Assembly (NCBI GenBank): GCA_015488685.1 | Contig: WFNH01000107.1 | Coordinates: 1-42,489 of the forward strand | Direction of reading: 5' to 3' | Length of the DNA: 42,489 bases | Origin: Marinosulfonomonas sp. | GTDB taxonomy: Bacteria > Pseudomonadota > Alphaproteobacteria > Rhodobacterales > Rhodobacteraceae | Part shown: in pieces, positions 17,188 to 24,742 of the stretch | Layout: each line of letters begins with the position of its first letter | How positions within the stretch are numbered: the first letter of the stretch is position 1 | Position numbers and translations under genes: made by a program | The notes under the pieces: generated by a model | Databases searched by the model: none | What the model was told of the DNA's origin: nothing | Seen by the model: the letters and a program-made list of their open reading frames with translations, nothing else

Positions 17188-18231
17188 TTAATCGGCAACG
17201 GGTTTGGGGCTGATCAGCACATATCGCCTGCCAACTTCGCTTGCCATCAGAATAAAATCCGAGGCGGGATCGCTATAAAGAAATGTGCGCGCACGCTGGA
17301 TCTGTGGCCAAACAAACTTGAGCGCCTTGCCCGCCGTTTCAAACGTATAATACGCCTGACCGGACCATGCCGCAGATAGCGACCCTCCGGTCGGGCTGCC
17401 CATAACCGGCCCGCGCCCTTTGTAAAATTTCTCTTTCAGAAAATGATCCAGAGTGATGCTGGCCTGACCGCCATTCAACGACACGCTGTTTTCTGCGTCA
17501 TCGTAACTTGGGGCCGTTGATTCCACGAAGCTACCGGTTTGGTTTGCCGCCAGATCATCCTGCCCTTTGTCTGGAAAACCTGTGTCCAGATCGCGGTCCA
17601 TCCTGACTTCCAGCCAGCGCCCGTCAACAAAGAAAACATGCGCCTTGATTACGCCTGTCCGGAAATGCCTTTCGTTTAATATCGCATGTTCATCATACCG
17701 GTAATACTGGCTTTTCTCATACAGCCCGCGAAGCAGCCCTTCGGTGACCGGACCATTGGGTGCGTATGCCTCATAGGGAACAAGGGCCGTGCTGCCGTCG
17801 ATCAGAAATGTGTAATACCCCTCAGGTCGCAAGATGTAGTTGTTGAAAATGCGCAGGGGTGCGCCGGTTTGGGTGACCAGCATCTGCCCAAGGGTTTTGT
17901 CCAGAACGATACTGGTCCAATCCCGCTCGGCCCGTATATTTGATGAATTGAAAAATGAAAGAATGACGTGTTTGTCGGGGCCAAAAACGACCAAATCCCT
18001 GAAATTCCCATATTCGCTATTGCTCAAATCCCGAATATTGAAATCATCGTTTGAGGCCATTTCCCTTAAGGGCGTGTAATCGGCACCCGGTAGGCTGGCC
18101 AACGCCTCTTTGGATATGTCGATTTCCTTGGCAATCTTTCTGTCGGCCAGAAAATCACGGCCCTTTACAAACCCAACCCCCAAGGCAACGGCGGCAAGGC
18201 CAAGCAGGGCAAGTTTGGCAAATCCATTCAT
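17188..18231 (-). CDS. exported or membrane-anchored protein of unknown function
   Basis: A 347-residue protein. The N-terminus (MNGFAKLALLGLAAVALGVGFVKG) is a hydrophobic signal or anchor segment with no clear lipobox or signal peptidase site, so the protein probably faces the periplasm. The rest is rich in aromatic and acidic residues (YYTFLIDGSTALVPYEAY; FFVDGRWLEVRMDRDLDTGF) and ends in a beta-like stretch. I do not recognise a family or catalytic motif. It converges on fsa and is divergent from the DUF484 gene. Confidence 0.72.
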   Translation of the reverse strand: MNGFAKLALLGLAAVALGVGFVKGRDFLADRKIAKEIDISKEALASLPGADYTPLREMASNDDFNIRDLSNSEYGNFRDLVVFGPDKHVILSFFNSSNIRAERDWTSIVLDKTLGQMLVTQTGAPLRIFNNYILRPEGYYTFLIDGSTALVPYEAYAPNGPVTEGLLRGLYEKSQYYRYDEHAILNERHFRTGVIKAHVFFVDGRWLEVRMDRDLDTGFPDKGQDDLAANQTGSFVESTAPSYDDAENSVSLNGGQASITLDHFLKEKFYKGRGPVMGSPTGGSLSAAWSGQAYYTFETAGKALKFVWPQIQRARTFLYSDPASDFILMASEVGRRYVLISPKPVAD

Positions 18232-18528
18232 CTAAACAATCCACTCCGGACAATGCCCCGACAACATCGGGAAAACCTTTAAGAACCGTAAATCGGCTCC
18301 GATACTGGCCCTATTGGTAAACGATTGTTGCGCAAGGGGAAAGCGGCAGGGCGCAAGCCGGCATGATTGCCCTTATTATCATCCAGATGAAAACCGCGCG
18401 CCAAAACTCCCCTGTTGTTGCCAAAACACGATCTTGCCCCCACTCGGCCCGCCCTTAAAAACCCCATGACTTGACTTAGGAAATTGGTCTATAGTTCAGA
18501 AAATCAAAACAAATACGGCAAGGCAGGC
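18232..18528. other. divergent promoter region upstream of DUF484-xerC
   Basis: There are 297 bp with no supported gene between two divergent start codons. A possible weak rightward promoter is ATGACT (18466-18471), an 18-bp spacer and TATAGT (18490-18495), ending about 33 bp before the DUF484 start. No convincing repeats or RNA structure were seen. Confidence 0.4.
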
Positions 18529-19236
18529 ATGACAGACACAGCAAAACAGTTGGGAAAACTGCGTGACAAGCTGATCGCGGAACCGCAGGTTATTCTGGAC
18601 GATCCGGATCTGATGCAGGCCCTGATCGACGCCAAAGAATCCAAAATGGGCGAAAATGTCGTAGATCTGCGCGGCCTTGCGATGGAACGGCTTGAGACGC
18701 GGCTGGACCGGCTGGAGGACACACACCGTTCGGTGATTGCCGCCGCTTACGACAATCTGGCGGGGATGCAACAGGTGCACCGCGCGATATTGCGAATGCT
18801 GGACCCTGTCGAATTCGATGACTTCCTGCGCAATCTGGACGGCGAGGTTGCCGACATTCTGAACGTCCATTGCATCCGGCTAGTGCTGGAAACCGCACAA
18901 GACGAAAAAGGCGCGGCCCTTAAACAGCTTGGCGATGTGTTAAGCGTTGCCGAACCCGGCTTTGTCGAGGCCTATCTGACCGGCGGCAAAAGCACCCATT
19001 CGCGGCAAGTCACCCTGCGCCAGATCCAGCCCGACAATGCGGCCGTTTATGGCGATGCCGCCAGCAGCATCAAATCCGAAGCCGCGTTGAAGCTGGATTT
19101 CGGCCACGGCCGCTTGCCTGGCCTGCTGGTCATGGGCGCGGACGATCCGCAGCAATTCAAACCCAGTCAGGGCACCGACCTGCTGGCGTTCTTTGCCGGT
19201 GTGTTTGAACAAACCATGCGACGCTGGTTGTCATGA
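18529..19236 (+). CDS. DUF484 family protein
   Basis: A 235-residue soluble protein with an N-terminal helical/coiled-coil part (LRGLAMERLETRLDRLEDTH) and a GAF-like C-terminal domain ending GTDLLAFFAGVFEQTMRRWL, the pattern of the DUF484 family. The family sits directly upstream of xerC in many Proteobacteria, including as YigA in E. coli, and its function is unsettled. Its stop overlaps the xerC start by 4 bp, so the two are translationally coupled. The ATG at 18529 is preferred to a frame start 45 bp upstream because of the AGGCAGGC ahead of it. Confidence 0.88.
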   Translation: MTDTAKQLGKLRDKLIAEPQVILDDPDLMQALIDAKESKMGENVVDLRGLAMERLETRLDRLEDTHRSVIAAAYDNLAGMQQVHRAILRMLDPVEFDDFLRNLDGEVADILNVHCIRLVLETAQDEKGAALKQLGDVLSVAEPGFVEAYLTGGKSTHSRQVTLRQIQPDNAAVYGDAASSIKSEAALKLDFGHGRLPGLLVMGADDPQQFKPSQGTDLLAFFAGVFEQTMRRWLS

Positions 19237-20162
19237 CCCTGACCGCCATATCCCCTGCCGCGACGGATGCGCTTGCGGAATGGCTGACCTCGATCAAGGC
19301 GCTGAACAGTGCCGCCGATAACACCATTGCCGCCTACCAGACCGATGTTCTGGGCTATCTGGCCTTTATCACGCAGCATTTTGGCGAGGAAACCGGCCTT
19401 GCCCCGCTGAAACGGGTGCAGGTGCGCGATATGCGGGCGTGGATGGCGCATGAACGGGCGCGCAGTGTGTCCGCGCGGTCCTTGGCGCGGTCCCTGTCCG
19501 CCGTGAAATCCTTTTACCGCTGGCTCGCCGAACGCGAAGGGTTCGATCCCACCGTGATCCTGTCCGCCCGCGCGCCGCGCTTTCAGAAAAAGCTGCCCCG
19601 CCCGCTGGCCGTGGATGCCGCCAAGACGCTGATCAACACGGTGGAAATGCAATCGGGCAAGGAATGGGTCGCGGCCCGCGATGTGGCCGTGATCACCCTG
19701 CTGTATGGCTGCGGCTTGCGCATATCCGAAGCCCTGTCCCTGACTGGCGCCGATGCCCCCCTGCCCGAGGTGCTGCGCATCACCGGCAAGGGCAACAAGG
19801 AACGCATCGTGCCGGTGATCGACGCGGCGCGCGTGGCCGTCAACCGCTACCTGCGCGCCTGCCCGCACCCGCTGGAACCCGACGCCCCGCTGTTTCGCGC
19901 CATCCGCGGCGGCCCCTTGCGTCCGCGTGCAATCCAGAAAGTGATGGAGGCCACCCGCCTGCAATTGGGCCTGCCCGCCACCGCCACCCCGCACGCCTTG
20001 CGCCATTCCTTTGCCACCCATCTGCTGGGCGCGGGCGGAGATCTGCGCGCCATTCAGGAACTGCTGGGCCACGCCTCGCTGTCGACCACGCAGGCCTATA
20101 CTTCGGTCGATACGGCGCGGTTGATGGAAGTTTACGAGAAGTCACATCCAAAGGCGCGGTAG
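19233..20162 (+). CDS. xerC: XerC, tyrosine recombinase for chromosome dimer resolution
   Basis: A 309-residue tyrosine recombinase. The N-terminal SAM-like core-binding domain (about residues 10-105) is followed by the catalytic domain with all active-site residues: R163 (CGLRISEAL), K186 (TGKGNKER), H254 and R257 (PHALRHSFATHLL), H280 (LLGHASLSTTQ) and the nucleophile Y289 (AYTSVD). With XerD it resolves chromosome dimers at dif under FtsK control. The conserved DUF484-xerC pairing supports XerC rather than a mobile-element integrase. No dif-like site was identified in the window. Confidence 0.95.
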   Translation: MTLTAISPAATDALAEWLTSIKALNSAADNTIAAYQTDVLGYLAFITQHFGEETGLAPLKRVQVRDMRAWMAHERARSVSARSLARSLSAVKSFYRWLAEREGFDPTVILSARAPRFQKKLPRPLAVDAAKTLINTVEMQSGKEWVAARDVAVITLLYGCGLRISEALSLTGADAPLPEVLRITGKGNKERIVPVIDAARVAVNRYLRACPHPLEPDAPLFRAIRGGPLRPRAIQKVMEATRLQLGLPATATPHALRHSFATHLLGAGGDLRAIQELLGHASLSTTQAYTSVDTARLMEVYEKSHPKAR

Positions 20163-20180
20163 AGGTGATGCTCAAAGGCT

Positions 20181-20347
20181 TCATGCAGGATTTGGCATCT
20201 GTAGCGGGCCGAGATATAGCAGGACGTTTTTTATGGCCGTGGTCAGCAAAAATACTAAGATAGCAAACACTGTTCCAATACCTGCAATCTCAATTTCACC
20301 TTCTCTTAGGGCCTGTTGACGTTCCCTGATACCCCATAGATTGCACT
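20181..20347 (-). pseudogene. possible remnant of a small membrane protein gene
   Basis: The leftward frame reads a short charged stretch (REGEIEI) and then a hydrophobic helix (GTVFAILVFLLTTAIKN), ending LGPLQMPNPA. It looks like a genuine protein C-terminus, but there is no in-frame ATG, GTG or TTG between the MATE stop codon and the helix; the nearby ATG is in another frame. It may be the tail of a decayed gene. Confidence is low because the stretch is short. Confidence 0.25.
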
Positions 20348-21694
20348 CTAGATCCGCACCCCTGATGTCCAGAAGCGATACATCATCATCACACCGGCCA
20401 CCCCAAGGCCGACCACCAGCCCCAGCCAGACACCGACCGCGCCCATACCCAGGGTGAAACCGAACAGATAGCTGGCACTTAACCCCAGCGGCCAATAGGC
20501 AATCGCGGCAATCACCATTGGCACGCGGGTGTCATGCACCCCGCGCAACAGGCCCAGCGCCACCACCTGCGCGCTGTCGGCAAACTGGAACAGGGCCGCA
20601 ACGGCCATCAGGCTGATCCCGATACCGATAATCGCCCCGCGCTCGGGATCATCGGGGGACAAGAACAGCCCGACCAGCGGGGCGGGCACGGTCAGGAAGG
20701 TTGCGATCACACAGATCGCCACCAGTGCCGACATCCCTATTACCACCAGCGCCCCGCGCTTCAGGTTTGCGGCGTCCTTGCGGCCAAAGGCCTGCCCTGC
20801 CCGCACCGTCGCCGCGTTGGAAAACCCGACCTGTATCATGAATGTCATCGCCGTCAGTTGCAGCGCAATCCCGTGCGCGGCCAGCGGCATCGTGCCGACC
20901 CAGCCCACCATCACCGCCGAGGCCGTGAACAGCCCGCTTTCGGCCAGATTGGTCAACCCGATCGGCCAGCCCATGCGGTAAACCGCACCGAACGCCTCGC
21001 GATCCGGCCGCCAGAACCGCGAAAACAGCGCGTGTTCCGGCAGTTGGCGGGTGATATAAATCGCCAGTGCCACGAAAGACAGGCTGTGCAACGTCACCGA
21101 GGCAATTGCCGCCCCGCGCACGCCCAGCTCAGGCGCGCCCCAATTGCCGAAAATCAGCGCGTAATTCAGCAGTGCGTTCAGCCCGACCGCCGTCAGCGTA
21201 ACCCACAGCACAATCCCCGCTCGCTCCAGTCCGGCCAGATAATTCTTCAGCACCATCACCATCAACGCCGGCAAGGTGCCCCAGCACAATATCCGCAAGT
21301 AATCCTGCGCAATCTGCGCAATTTCCGGCTCCTGCCCCATCCATTGCAGCACCGTCCCCGACCACCACATTGGCGGCAAAACGGTCACGCCGTAGATCAG
21401 GGAAACCCACATCCCCATCCGCGTTACCCGCCGCACTTCGCGTCCCTGCCCGCTGGATTCGTAACTGGCCACCATCGGTGACACCGCAAAGGCAAAGCCC
21501 GATCCCATGATGAACAGCAAAAACCAGAATGAACTGGCCAATGTCACCGCCGCAAGCGCCTTCACATCATACCAGCCCAGCATCAAAGTATCGGTCATAG
21601 ATATGGAAAACTGTGCCAGATGGCTGCCGATTAACGGTAGACCCAGTAAAAGCGTGGCACGGGCATGTGCGCGGTAGGATTTGGTGTGTGACAT
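20348..21694 (-). CDS. MATE family multidrug efflux transporter (NorM-like)
   Basis: A 448-residue protein with about 12 TM segments in two similar halves. The N-terminus (LLLGLPLIGSHLAQFSISMTDTLMLGWY) and the pieces GWPIGLTNLAESGLF and GFSNAATVRAGQAFGRKD are characteristic of MATE exporters, which expel cationic drugs and other organic molecules using Na+ or H+ gradients. The start ATG 21694 lacks a clear ribosome-binding site. It is divergent from the gene at 21837; the shared 142-bp region holds two matching palindromes, so a common regulator is possible. Confidence 0.93.
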   Translation of the reverse strand: MSHTKSYRAHARATLLLGLPLIGSHLAQFSISMTDTLMLGWYDVKALAAVTLASSFWFLLFIMGSGFAFAVSPMVASYESSGQGREVRRVTRMGMWVSLIYGVTVLPPMWWSGTVLQWMGQEPEIAQIAQDYLRILCWGTLPALMVMVLKNYLAGLERAGIVLWVTLTAVGLNALLNYALIFGNWGAPELGVRGAAIASVTLHSLSFVALAIYITRQLPEHALFSRFWRPDREAFGAVYRMGWPIGLTNLAESGLFTASAVMVGWVGTMPLAAHGIALQLTAMTFMIQVGFSNAATVRAGQAFGRKDAANLKRGALVVIGMSALVAICVIATFLTVPAPLVGLFLSPDDPERGAIIGIGISLMAVAALFQFADSAQVVALGLLRGVHDTRVPMVIAAIAYWPLGLSASYLFGFTLGMGAVGVWLGLVVGLGVAGVMMMYRFWTSGVRI

Positions 21695-21758
21695 GGTACC
21701 GGCTTAGGGGAGTTGGACCAGTTCGGCAAGCTAAGCGGAGTAAGAAAAATCACATCAC

Positions 21759-21774
21759 CATACGCATACGTATT
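21759..21774. promoter_or_regulatory. operator-like palindrome, copy 1
   Basis: CATACGCATACGTATT has arms CATACG and CGTAT(T), spaced by 4 nt. It overlaps the first two bases of a -35 hexamer (TTGACT, 21773-21778). It shares the form CATACG-N4-CGTATG with the copy at 21798. Confidence 0.65.
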
Positions 21775-21801
21775 GACTCGACTCCCTTATCTTCTTACAT
21801 A
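21773..21801 (+). promoter_or_regulatory. candidate promoter of the membrane protein gene
   Basis: -35 TTGACT (21773-21778), a 17-bp spacer and -10 TACATA (21796-21801). The -35 touches operator copy 1 and the -10 overlaps operator copy 2, the arrangement of a repressible promoter. The -10 hexamer is a weak match on its own. Confidence 0.5.
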
Positions 21802-21813
21802 CGCACCCGTATG
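21798..21813. promoter_or_regulatory. operator-like palindrome, copy 2
   Basis: CATACGCACCCGTATG is a perfect 6-bp-arm dyad with a 4-nt centre, 39 bp downstream of copy 1. Two copies of the same dyad around one promoter suggest binding by a dimeric repressor such as a TetR-family protein; no such gene is in the window. Confidence 0.65.
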
Positions 21814-21836
21814 GTTTATCTAAAACGGAGGCTTTT

Positions 21837-22277
21837 TTGAAACTTGTTCGCTATATCTATCTTGCCGGTTGCTGGTTGTTCGGGATCTTTTGTGGAGTAG
21901 GGCATACCATTTTCGAACTTGGCCCTAAAACACCAGAAACGCAGAAACTTATGGAAACACTACGCGGTTTTCCTGTTTCGATGCCGGGCACCCAGACCAA
22001 CGCCTATGCGCTTACGTTCGGGGTTTCGTTGATAATGGGATTGATGCTGGTGGCCTATGGTGTTGCGAACCTGTTGATCCTGCGCGACACGCCCGCGCCC
22101 GAACTACCTAAAACCGGCTACCTACTTATGAACGTGCTATTCTCTGGAGCTGCCTTTATATTGGCCTGTAAATACCTGTTCCTCATACCAATTGCATTCA
22201 CCGGGTTGGCTATGCTGTGCTTCGTGATCAGCCTTGGAGCAGCCTTACTCCGCACCACGCCACCCGCCTTGGCTTAG
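21837..22277 (+). CDS. four-helix integral membrane protein, TTG start
   Basis: A 146-residue protein with four predicted TM segments (about residues 5-22, 53-78, 92-112 and 115-136). The start is TTG 21837, supported by GGAGG (21827-21831) 5 nt upstream; there is no nearby in-frame ATG. A nine-codon frame starting ATG 21811 (MVYLKRRLF) ends on the TGA that overlaps this TTG, so coupled translation of a short leader is possible. From memory it resembles the LIC_13387-type family of small membrane proteins, but I am not certain. It sits behind the paired operators and is divergent from a MATE exporter. Confidence 0.75.
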   Translation: MKLVRYIYLAGCWLFGIFCGVGHTIFELGPKTPETQKLMETLRGFPVSMPGTQTNAYALTFGVSLIMGLMLVAYGVANLLILRDTPAPELPKTGYLLMNVLFSGAAFILACKYLFLIPIAFTGLAMLCFVISLGAALLRTTPPALA

Positions 22278-22327
22278 ACAAATGCCCGTAAATAAGCTGA
22301 TCTAACAGAAGACAAACTGCTGTAGTA

Positions 22328-22924
22328 TCAGGCAGGTTTACGGGCTACCAGATCAATCAAGGCAGAGTCACCCGAATGTCCCTCGCCCTCGTCCACATGG
22401 TGCCGGTAGGCGCGCAGTTCCAGAATCTCGAAATCAGCAAAGGCTTGCCGCAGCATTTCTTCCGTATACATGTTTTCGGCCTTCGGTGGCCCGCCGGTTC
22501 CCAGTTCAACCTGTTCTGGGGTATAGCCGTGCAGCATCACCACCCCACCCGGTTTGACGGCGCATTTCATACCCTGAAATATCTGGTCCCGTTGTTCGGG
22601 GCCGACAAACTGGATGAATATGGCAACCACCAGATCATAGGGCGCCGCCCCCCAATCCCATTTGGCAATATCGGCCACGTTGAAATCCACCGTCGCCTTT
22701 TGTGCCAGCGCCAGCGCACGGGCCTTTTCAACCGCGATGTGCGAGGCATCCATCGCCACCACATCCAACCCCTTGCCGGCCATATAAACCGAATTTCGCC
22801 CTTCGCCATCGGCCACTGCAAGGGTCCGCATCCCCGGTTTCAGATAGGCGTCGTGCTCGCGCAGAAACTGCGCCGGTTCGGTGCCAAACAGGTAGCCCGG
22901 TTTTGAATATCGCTCATTCCACAT
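22328..22924 (-). CDS. class I SAM-dependent methyltransferase
   Basis: A 198-residue protein starting MWNERYSKPGYLFGTEP, the N-terminus of a TehB/thiopurine-type methyltransferase group. Motif I is degenerate (TLAVADGEGRNSVYMAGKG), strand 2 ends VVAMDAS, and the motif IV region is YDLVVAIFIQF. The substrate is unknown. ATG 22924 is preferred over one 24 bp upstream, which lies in a hairpin and has no ribosome-binding site. The gene follows ppk2 by 78 bp, and a terminator-like hairpin ends at its start codon. Confidence 0.87.
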   Translation of the reverse strand: MWNERYSKPGYLFGTEPAQFLREHDAYLKPGMRTLAVADGEGRNSVYMAGKGLDVVAMDASHIAVEKARALALAQKATVDFNVADIAKWDWGAAPYDLVVAIFIQFVGPEQRDQIFQGMKCAVKPGGVVMLHGYTPEQVELGTGGPPKAENMYTEEMLRQAFADFEILELRAYRHHVDEGEGHSGDSALIDLVARKPA

Positions 22925-22975
22925 AAAAATACCCCGCGCCTTTCTCATTCCAAGATAAGAACGGCGCGGAGTATT
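22925..22975 (-). terminator. terminator-like hairpin between ppk2 and the methyltransferase
   Basis: Leftward, arms of 13 nt (22963-22975 and 22928-22940, one mismatch, GC-rich) are followed immediately by five T residues and then the methyltransferase ATG. It reads as an intrinsic terminator for ppk2, or an attenuator limiting expression of the next gene. Confidence 0.65.
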
Positions 22976-23002
22976 ACCAGTGCCTGCAGCTTCAAAAAAC
23001 AG

Positions 23003-23962
23003 TTACCCGCGCTTGCGCTGGTCAGGATGCAGGGATGCCCCCAGAATATGATCGGCCCCGTGCACTACATGGCTGGCACGTCCAACGATCAGCGGGTCGG
23101 GCTGGCCGACGATCTCGTAATCCTTGTCGGGGTATTCGATTGTCGACAGGAAATGCTTCATCGTGTTGATCCGCGCCCGCTTTTTGTCGTTGGATTTGAC
23201 AATCGTCCAAGGCGCATCGGCAGTGTCGGTATAAAAGAACATCGCTTCTTTGGCTTCGGTGTAATCATCCCATTTCGAAAGCGACGCCAGATCGACCGGC
23301 GACAGTTTCCAGCGCTTCAACGGATCATCCTTGCGGCTGTCAAACCGGCGTTTTTGTTCGTCTTGCGTGACCGAGAACCAGTATTTATACAGTTGTATCC
23401 CCGAGCGCACCATCATCCGTTCAATGTCAGGAGTCTGACGCATGAATTCCAGATATTCCGTGGGGGAACAGAACCCCATCACCCGTTCTACACCGGCGCG
23501 ATTGTACCATGAGCGGTCATAAAAAACCATTTCGCCCGCGGTTGGCAGTTGCTGGATGTAGCGTTGATAAAACCACTGCCCACGCTCGGTATCGGTTGGT
23601 TTATTTAAGGCAACGACACGGGCTTCACGCGGGTTCAGGTGCTCCATGAACCTTTTGATCGTGCCACCCTTGCCAGCCGCATCACGCCCTTCGAACAACA
23701 GCACAAATTTCTGGCCGGTGTCATGCACCCATTTTTGCACCTTCAGCAATTCGGCCTGCAACTCGGCTTTGATGTGCTCATACTCCCGTTTGCCCATCTT
23801 TTTGGTGTAGGGGAATTCACCGGTCTCGAAGGCCTGCCGGATTTTGTCCGGAGTCACCGTGGGAAATGTCGACGGGTTTGCATCCGCTTCTTTGGTCACA
23901 GACATTGCAGCGGTTGCAGGTTTGACCGATGAATTGGATTTAGATCGGGTAGAGGCTGTCAT
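23003..23962 (-). CDS. ppk2: polyphosphate kinase 2 (class I PPK2)
   Basis: A 319-residue protein. After a variable, low-complexity N-terminus of about 50 residues comes the PPK2 core: Walker A FEGRDAAGKGGTIKR (residues 90-104), a lid with NKPTDTERGQWYFQ-like sequence, and Walker B VFYDRSWYNRAGVERVMGFC (146-165). Single-domain class I PPK2 enzymes transfer phosphate between polyphosphate and nucleoside diphosphates, mostly making GTP or ATP from polyphosphate. ATG 23962 has CAGGAG about 8 nt upstream. Two dyads lie just upstream (23993 and 24022), so expression may be regulated. Confidence 0.95.
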   Translation of the reverse strand: MTASTRSKSNSSVKPATAAMSVTKEADANPSTFPTVTPDKIRQAFETGEFPYTKKMGKREYEHIKAELQAELLKVQKWVHDTGQKFVLLFEGRDAAGKGGTIKRFMEHLNPREARVVALNKPTDTERGQWFYQRYIQQLPTAGEMVFYDRSWYNRAGVERVMGFCSPTEYLEFMRQTPDIERMMVRSGIQLYKYWFSVTQDEQKRRFDSRKDDPLKRWKLSPVDLASLSKWDDYTEAKEAMFFYTDTADAPWTIVKSNDKKRARINTMKHFLSTIEYPDKDYEIVGQPDPLIVGRASHVVHGADHILGASLHPDQRKRG

Positions 23963-23992
23963 CGCGCGACTCCTGTTCTGGGGATATAGCCT

Positions 23993-24009
23993 GATTATAA
24001 CTTATAATC
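23993..24009. promoter_or_regulatory. 17-nt perfect palindrome upstream of ppk2
   Basis: GATTATAACTTATAATC has perfect 8-bp arms around a central C, 31 bp upstream of the ppk2 start. It contains TATAAT on both strands, so it could be a -10 region, an operator, or both. Confidence 0.55.
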
Positions 24010-24021
24010 CCGGATTTTGCT

Positions 24022-24035
24022 TTGACATGTGTCAA
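24022..24035. promoter_or_regulatory. TTGACA/TGTCAA dyad upstream of ppk2
   Basis: TTGACATGTGTCAA has perfect 6-bp arms with a 2-nt centre. TTGACA reads as a -35 hexamer on either strand, but no -10 is correctly spaced, so it is better described as a binding-site candidate. Confidence 0.45.
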
Positions 24036-24058
24036 TAGAATTTTCGACTGCCAATCCA

Positions 24059-24742
24059 CTATCGGACTGTGACATTCGGGTAATCCGAAACCAACAGATA
24101 CTGTGGTTTTTCGTCTTCCTCAATATTGGTAAATCGCGGAATGTCTTGTTCGAAAATGTTGTCGGTCATGTCATCATTAACGGTTGAAACCTCGCCCACC
24201 AAAACATCGCCGCCTTCCCCCCAGAACGCATGCCATACTCCGGGCATCAATGTAACGCTTTCCCCCGGTTCCAGAGCCAAGCGCCCCCCAGAAGCGAACT
24301 GACGTGCCATACCGTCAACCGGGACTGTCACCACCGCATTTCTGTCGATTGCACCGCTTGCGTCACTCGCAAAAAGCTCCAGCACCAATTTCCCGCCACC
24401 ACGGTTGATAATATCTTCAGCTTTCAGATTGTGCCGGTGCATCGGGCTAAGCTGCCGGTCTCGCGATACCATAATCTTTTCGGCATAAAGCATCCCGCGC
24501 CCGCGTTTCAGGTCACTGATCAGACCGTTACGCACGGTAAACAGAAAAAGCCCCATATTGGTAAAATTTTCCTGACCGTAATCGGTAATATCCCACCCCA
24601 TTCCACGCGCACGTATTTCTTTGGATTGGTCGGACAGGATGCGTTCAGGGGCAAAATAGGCAAACGGCGGTAAAACATAGCCAAGCGAACGGATAAACGC
24701 ATCGGATTCGCGCAGTATTTCGTTTATTTCGGAACGCTTCAT
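24059..24742 (-). CDS. D-lyxose / D-mannose ketol-isomerase (cupin)
   Basis: A 227-residue cupin-fold sugar isomerase. It starts [17 protein letters not shown]; the metal-binding residues fall in [13 protein letters not shown] (His, His, Glu) and [14 protein letters not shown] (His), as in D-lyxose isomerases of EC 5.3.1.15. Members convert D-lyxose to D-xylulose and D-mannose to D-fructose with Mn2+. It is the last gene of the ABC-transporter operon and overlaps the ATPase gene by 4 bp, so it very probably acts on the imported sugar. No xylulokinase or fructokinase gene is in the window. Confidence 0.92.
   Translation of the reverse strand: MKRSEINEILRESDAFIRSLGYVLPPFAYFAPERILSDQSKEIRARGMGWDITDYGQENFTNMGLFLFTVRNGLISDLKRGRGMLYAEKIMVSRDRQLSPMHRHNLKAEDIINRGGGKLVLELFASDASGAIDRNAVVTVPVDGMARQFASGGRLALEPGESVTLMPGVWHAFWGEGGDVLVGEVSTVNDDMTDNIFEQDIPRFTNIEEDEKPQYLLVSDYPNVTVR

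Noticed and set aside
19167-20072. Long open frame on the minus strand opposite DUF484-xerC (301 codons)
   Set aside because: It is a shadow of xerC caused by high G+C; the sequence is rich in Gly, Gln and His, with no family motif or ribosome-binding site.
19233-20162. Integrase of a mobile element
   Set aside because: The coupling with DUF484 and full similarity to XerC make it a core chromosome-resolution enzyme; no att-like direct repeats or cargo genes are seen.
20181-20347. Small membrane protein gene after the MATE gene
   Set aside because: Not accepted as an intact gene because there is no in-frame start codon; kept only as a low-confidence remnant.
24022-24035. TTGACA as the -35 of a normal ppk2 promoter
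   Set aside because: The nearest -10-like hexamers are 23 or 30 bp away, outside the usual 16-19 bp spacing.
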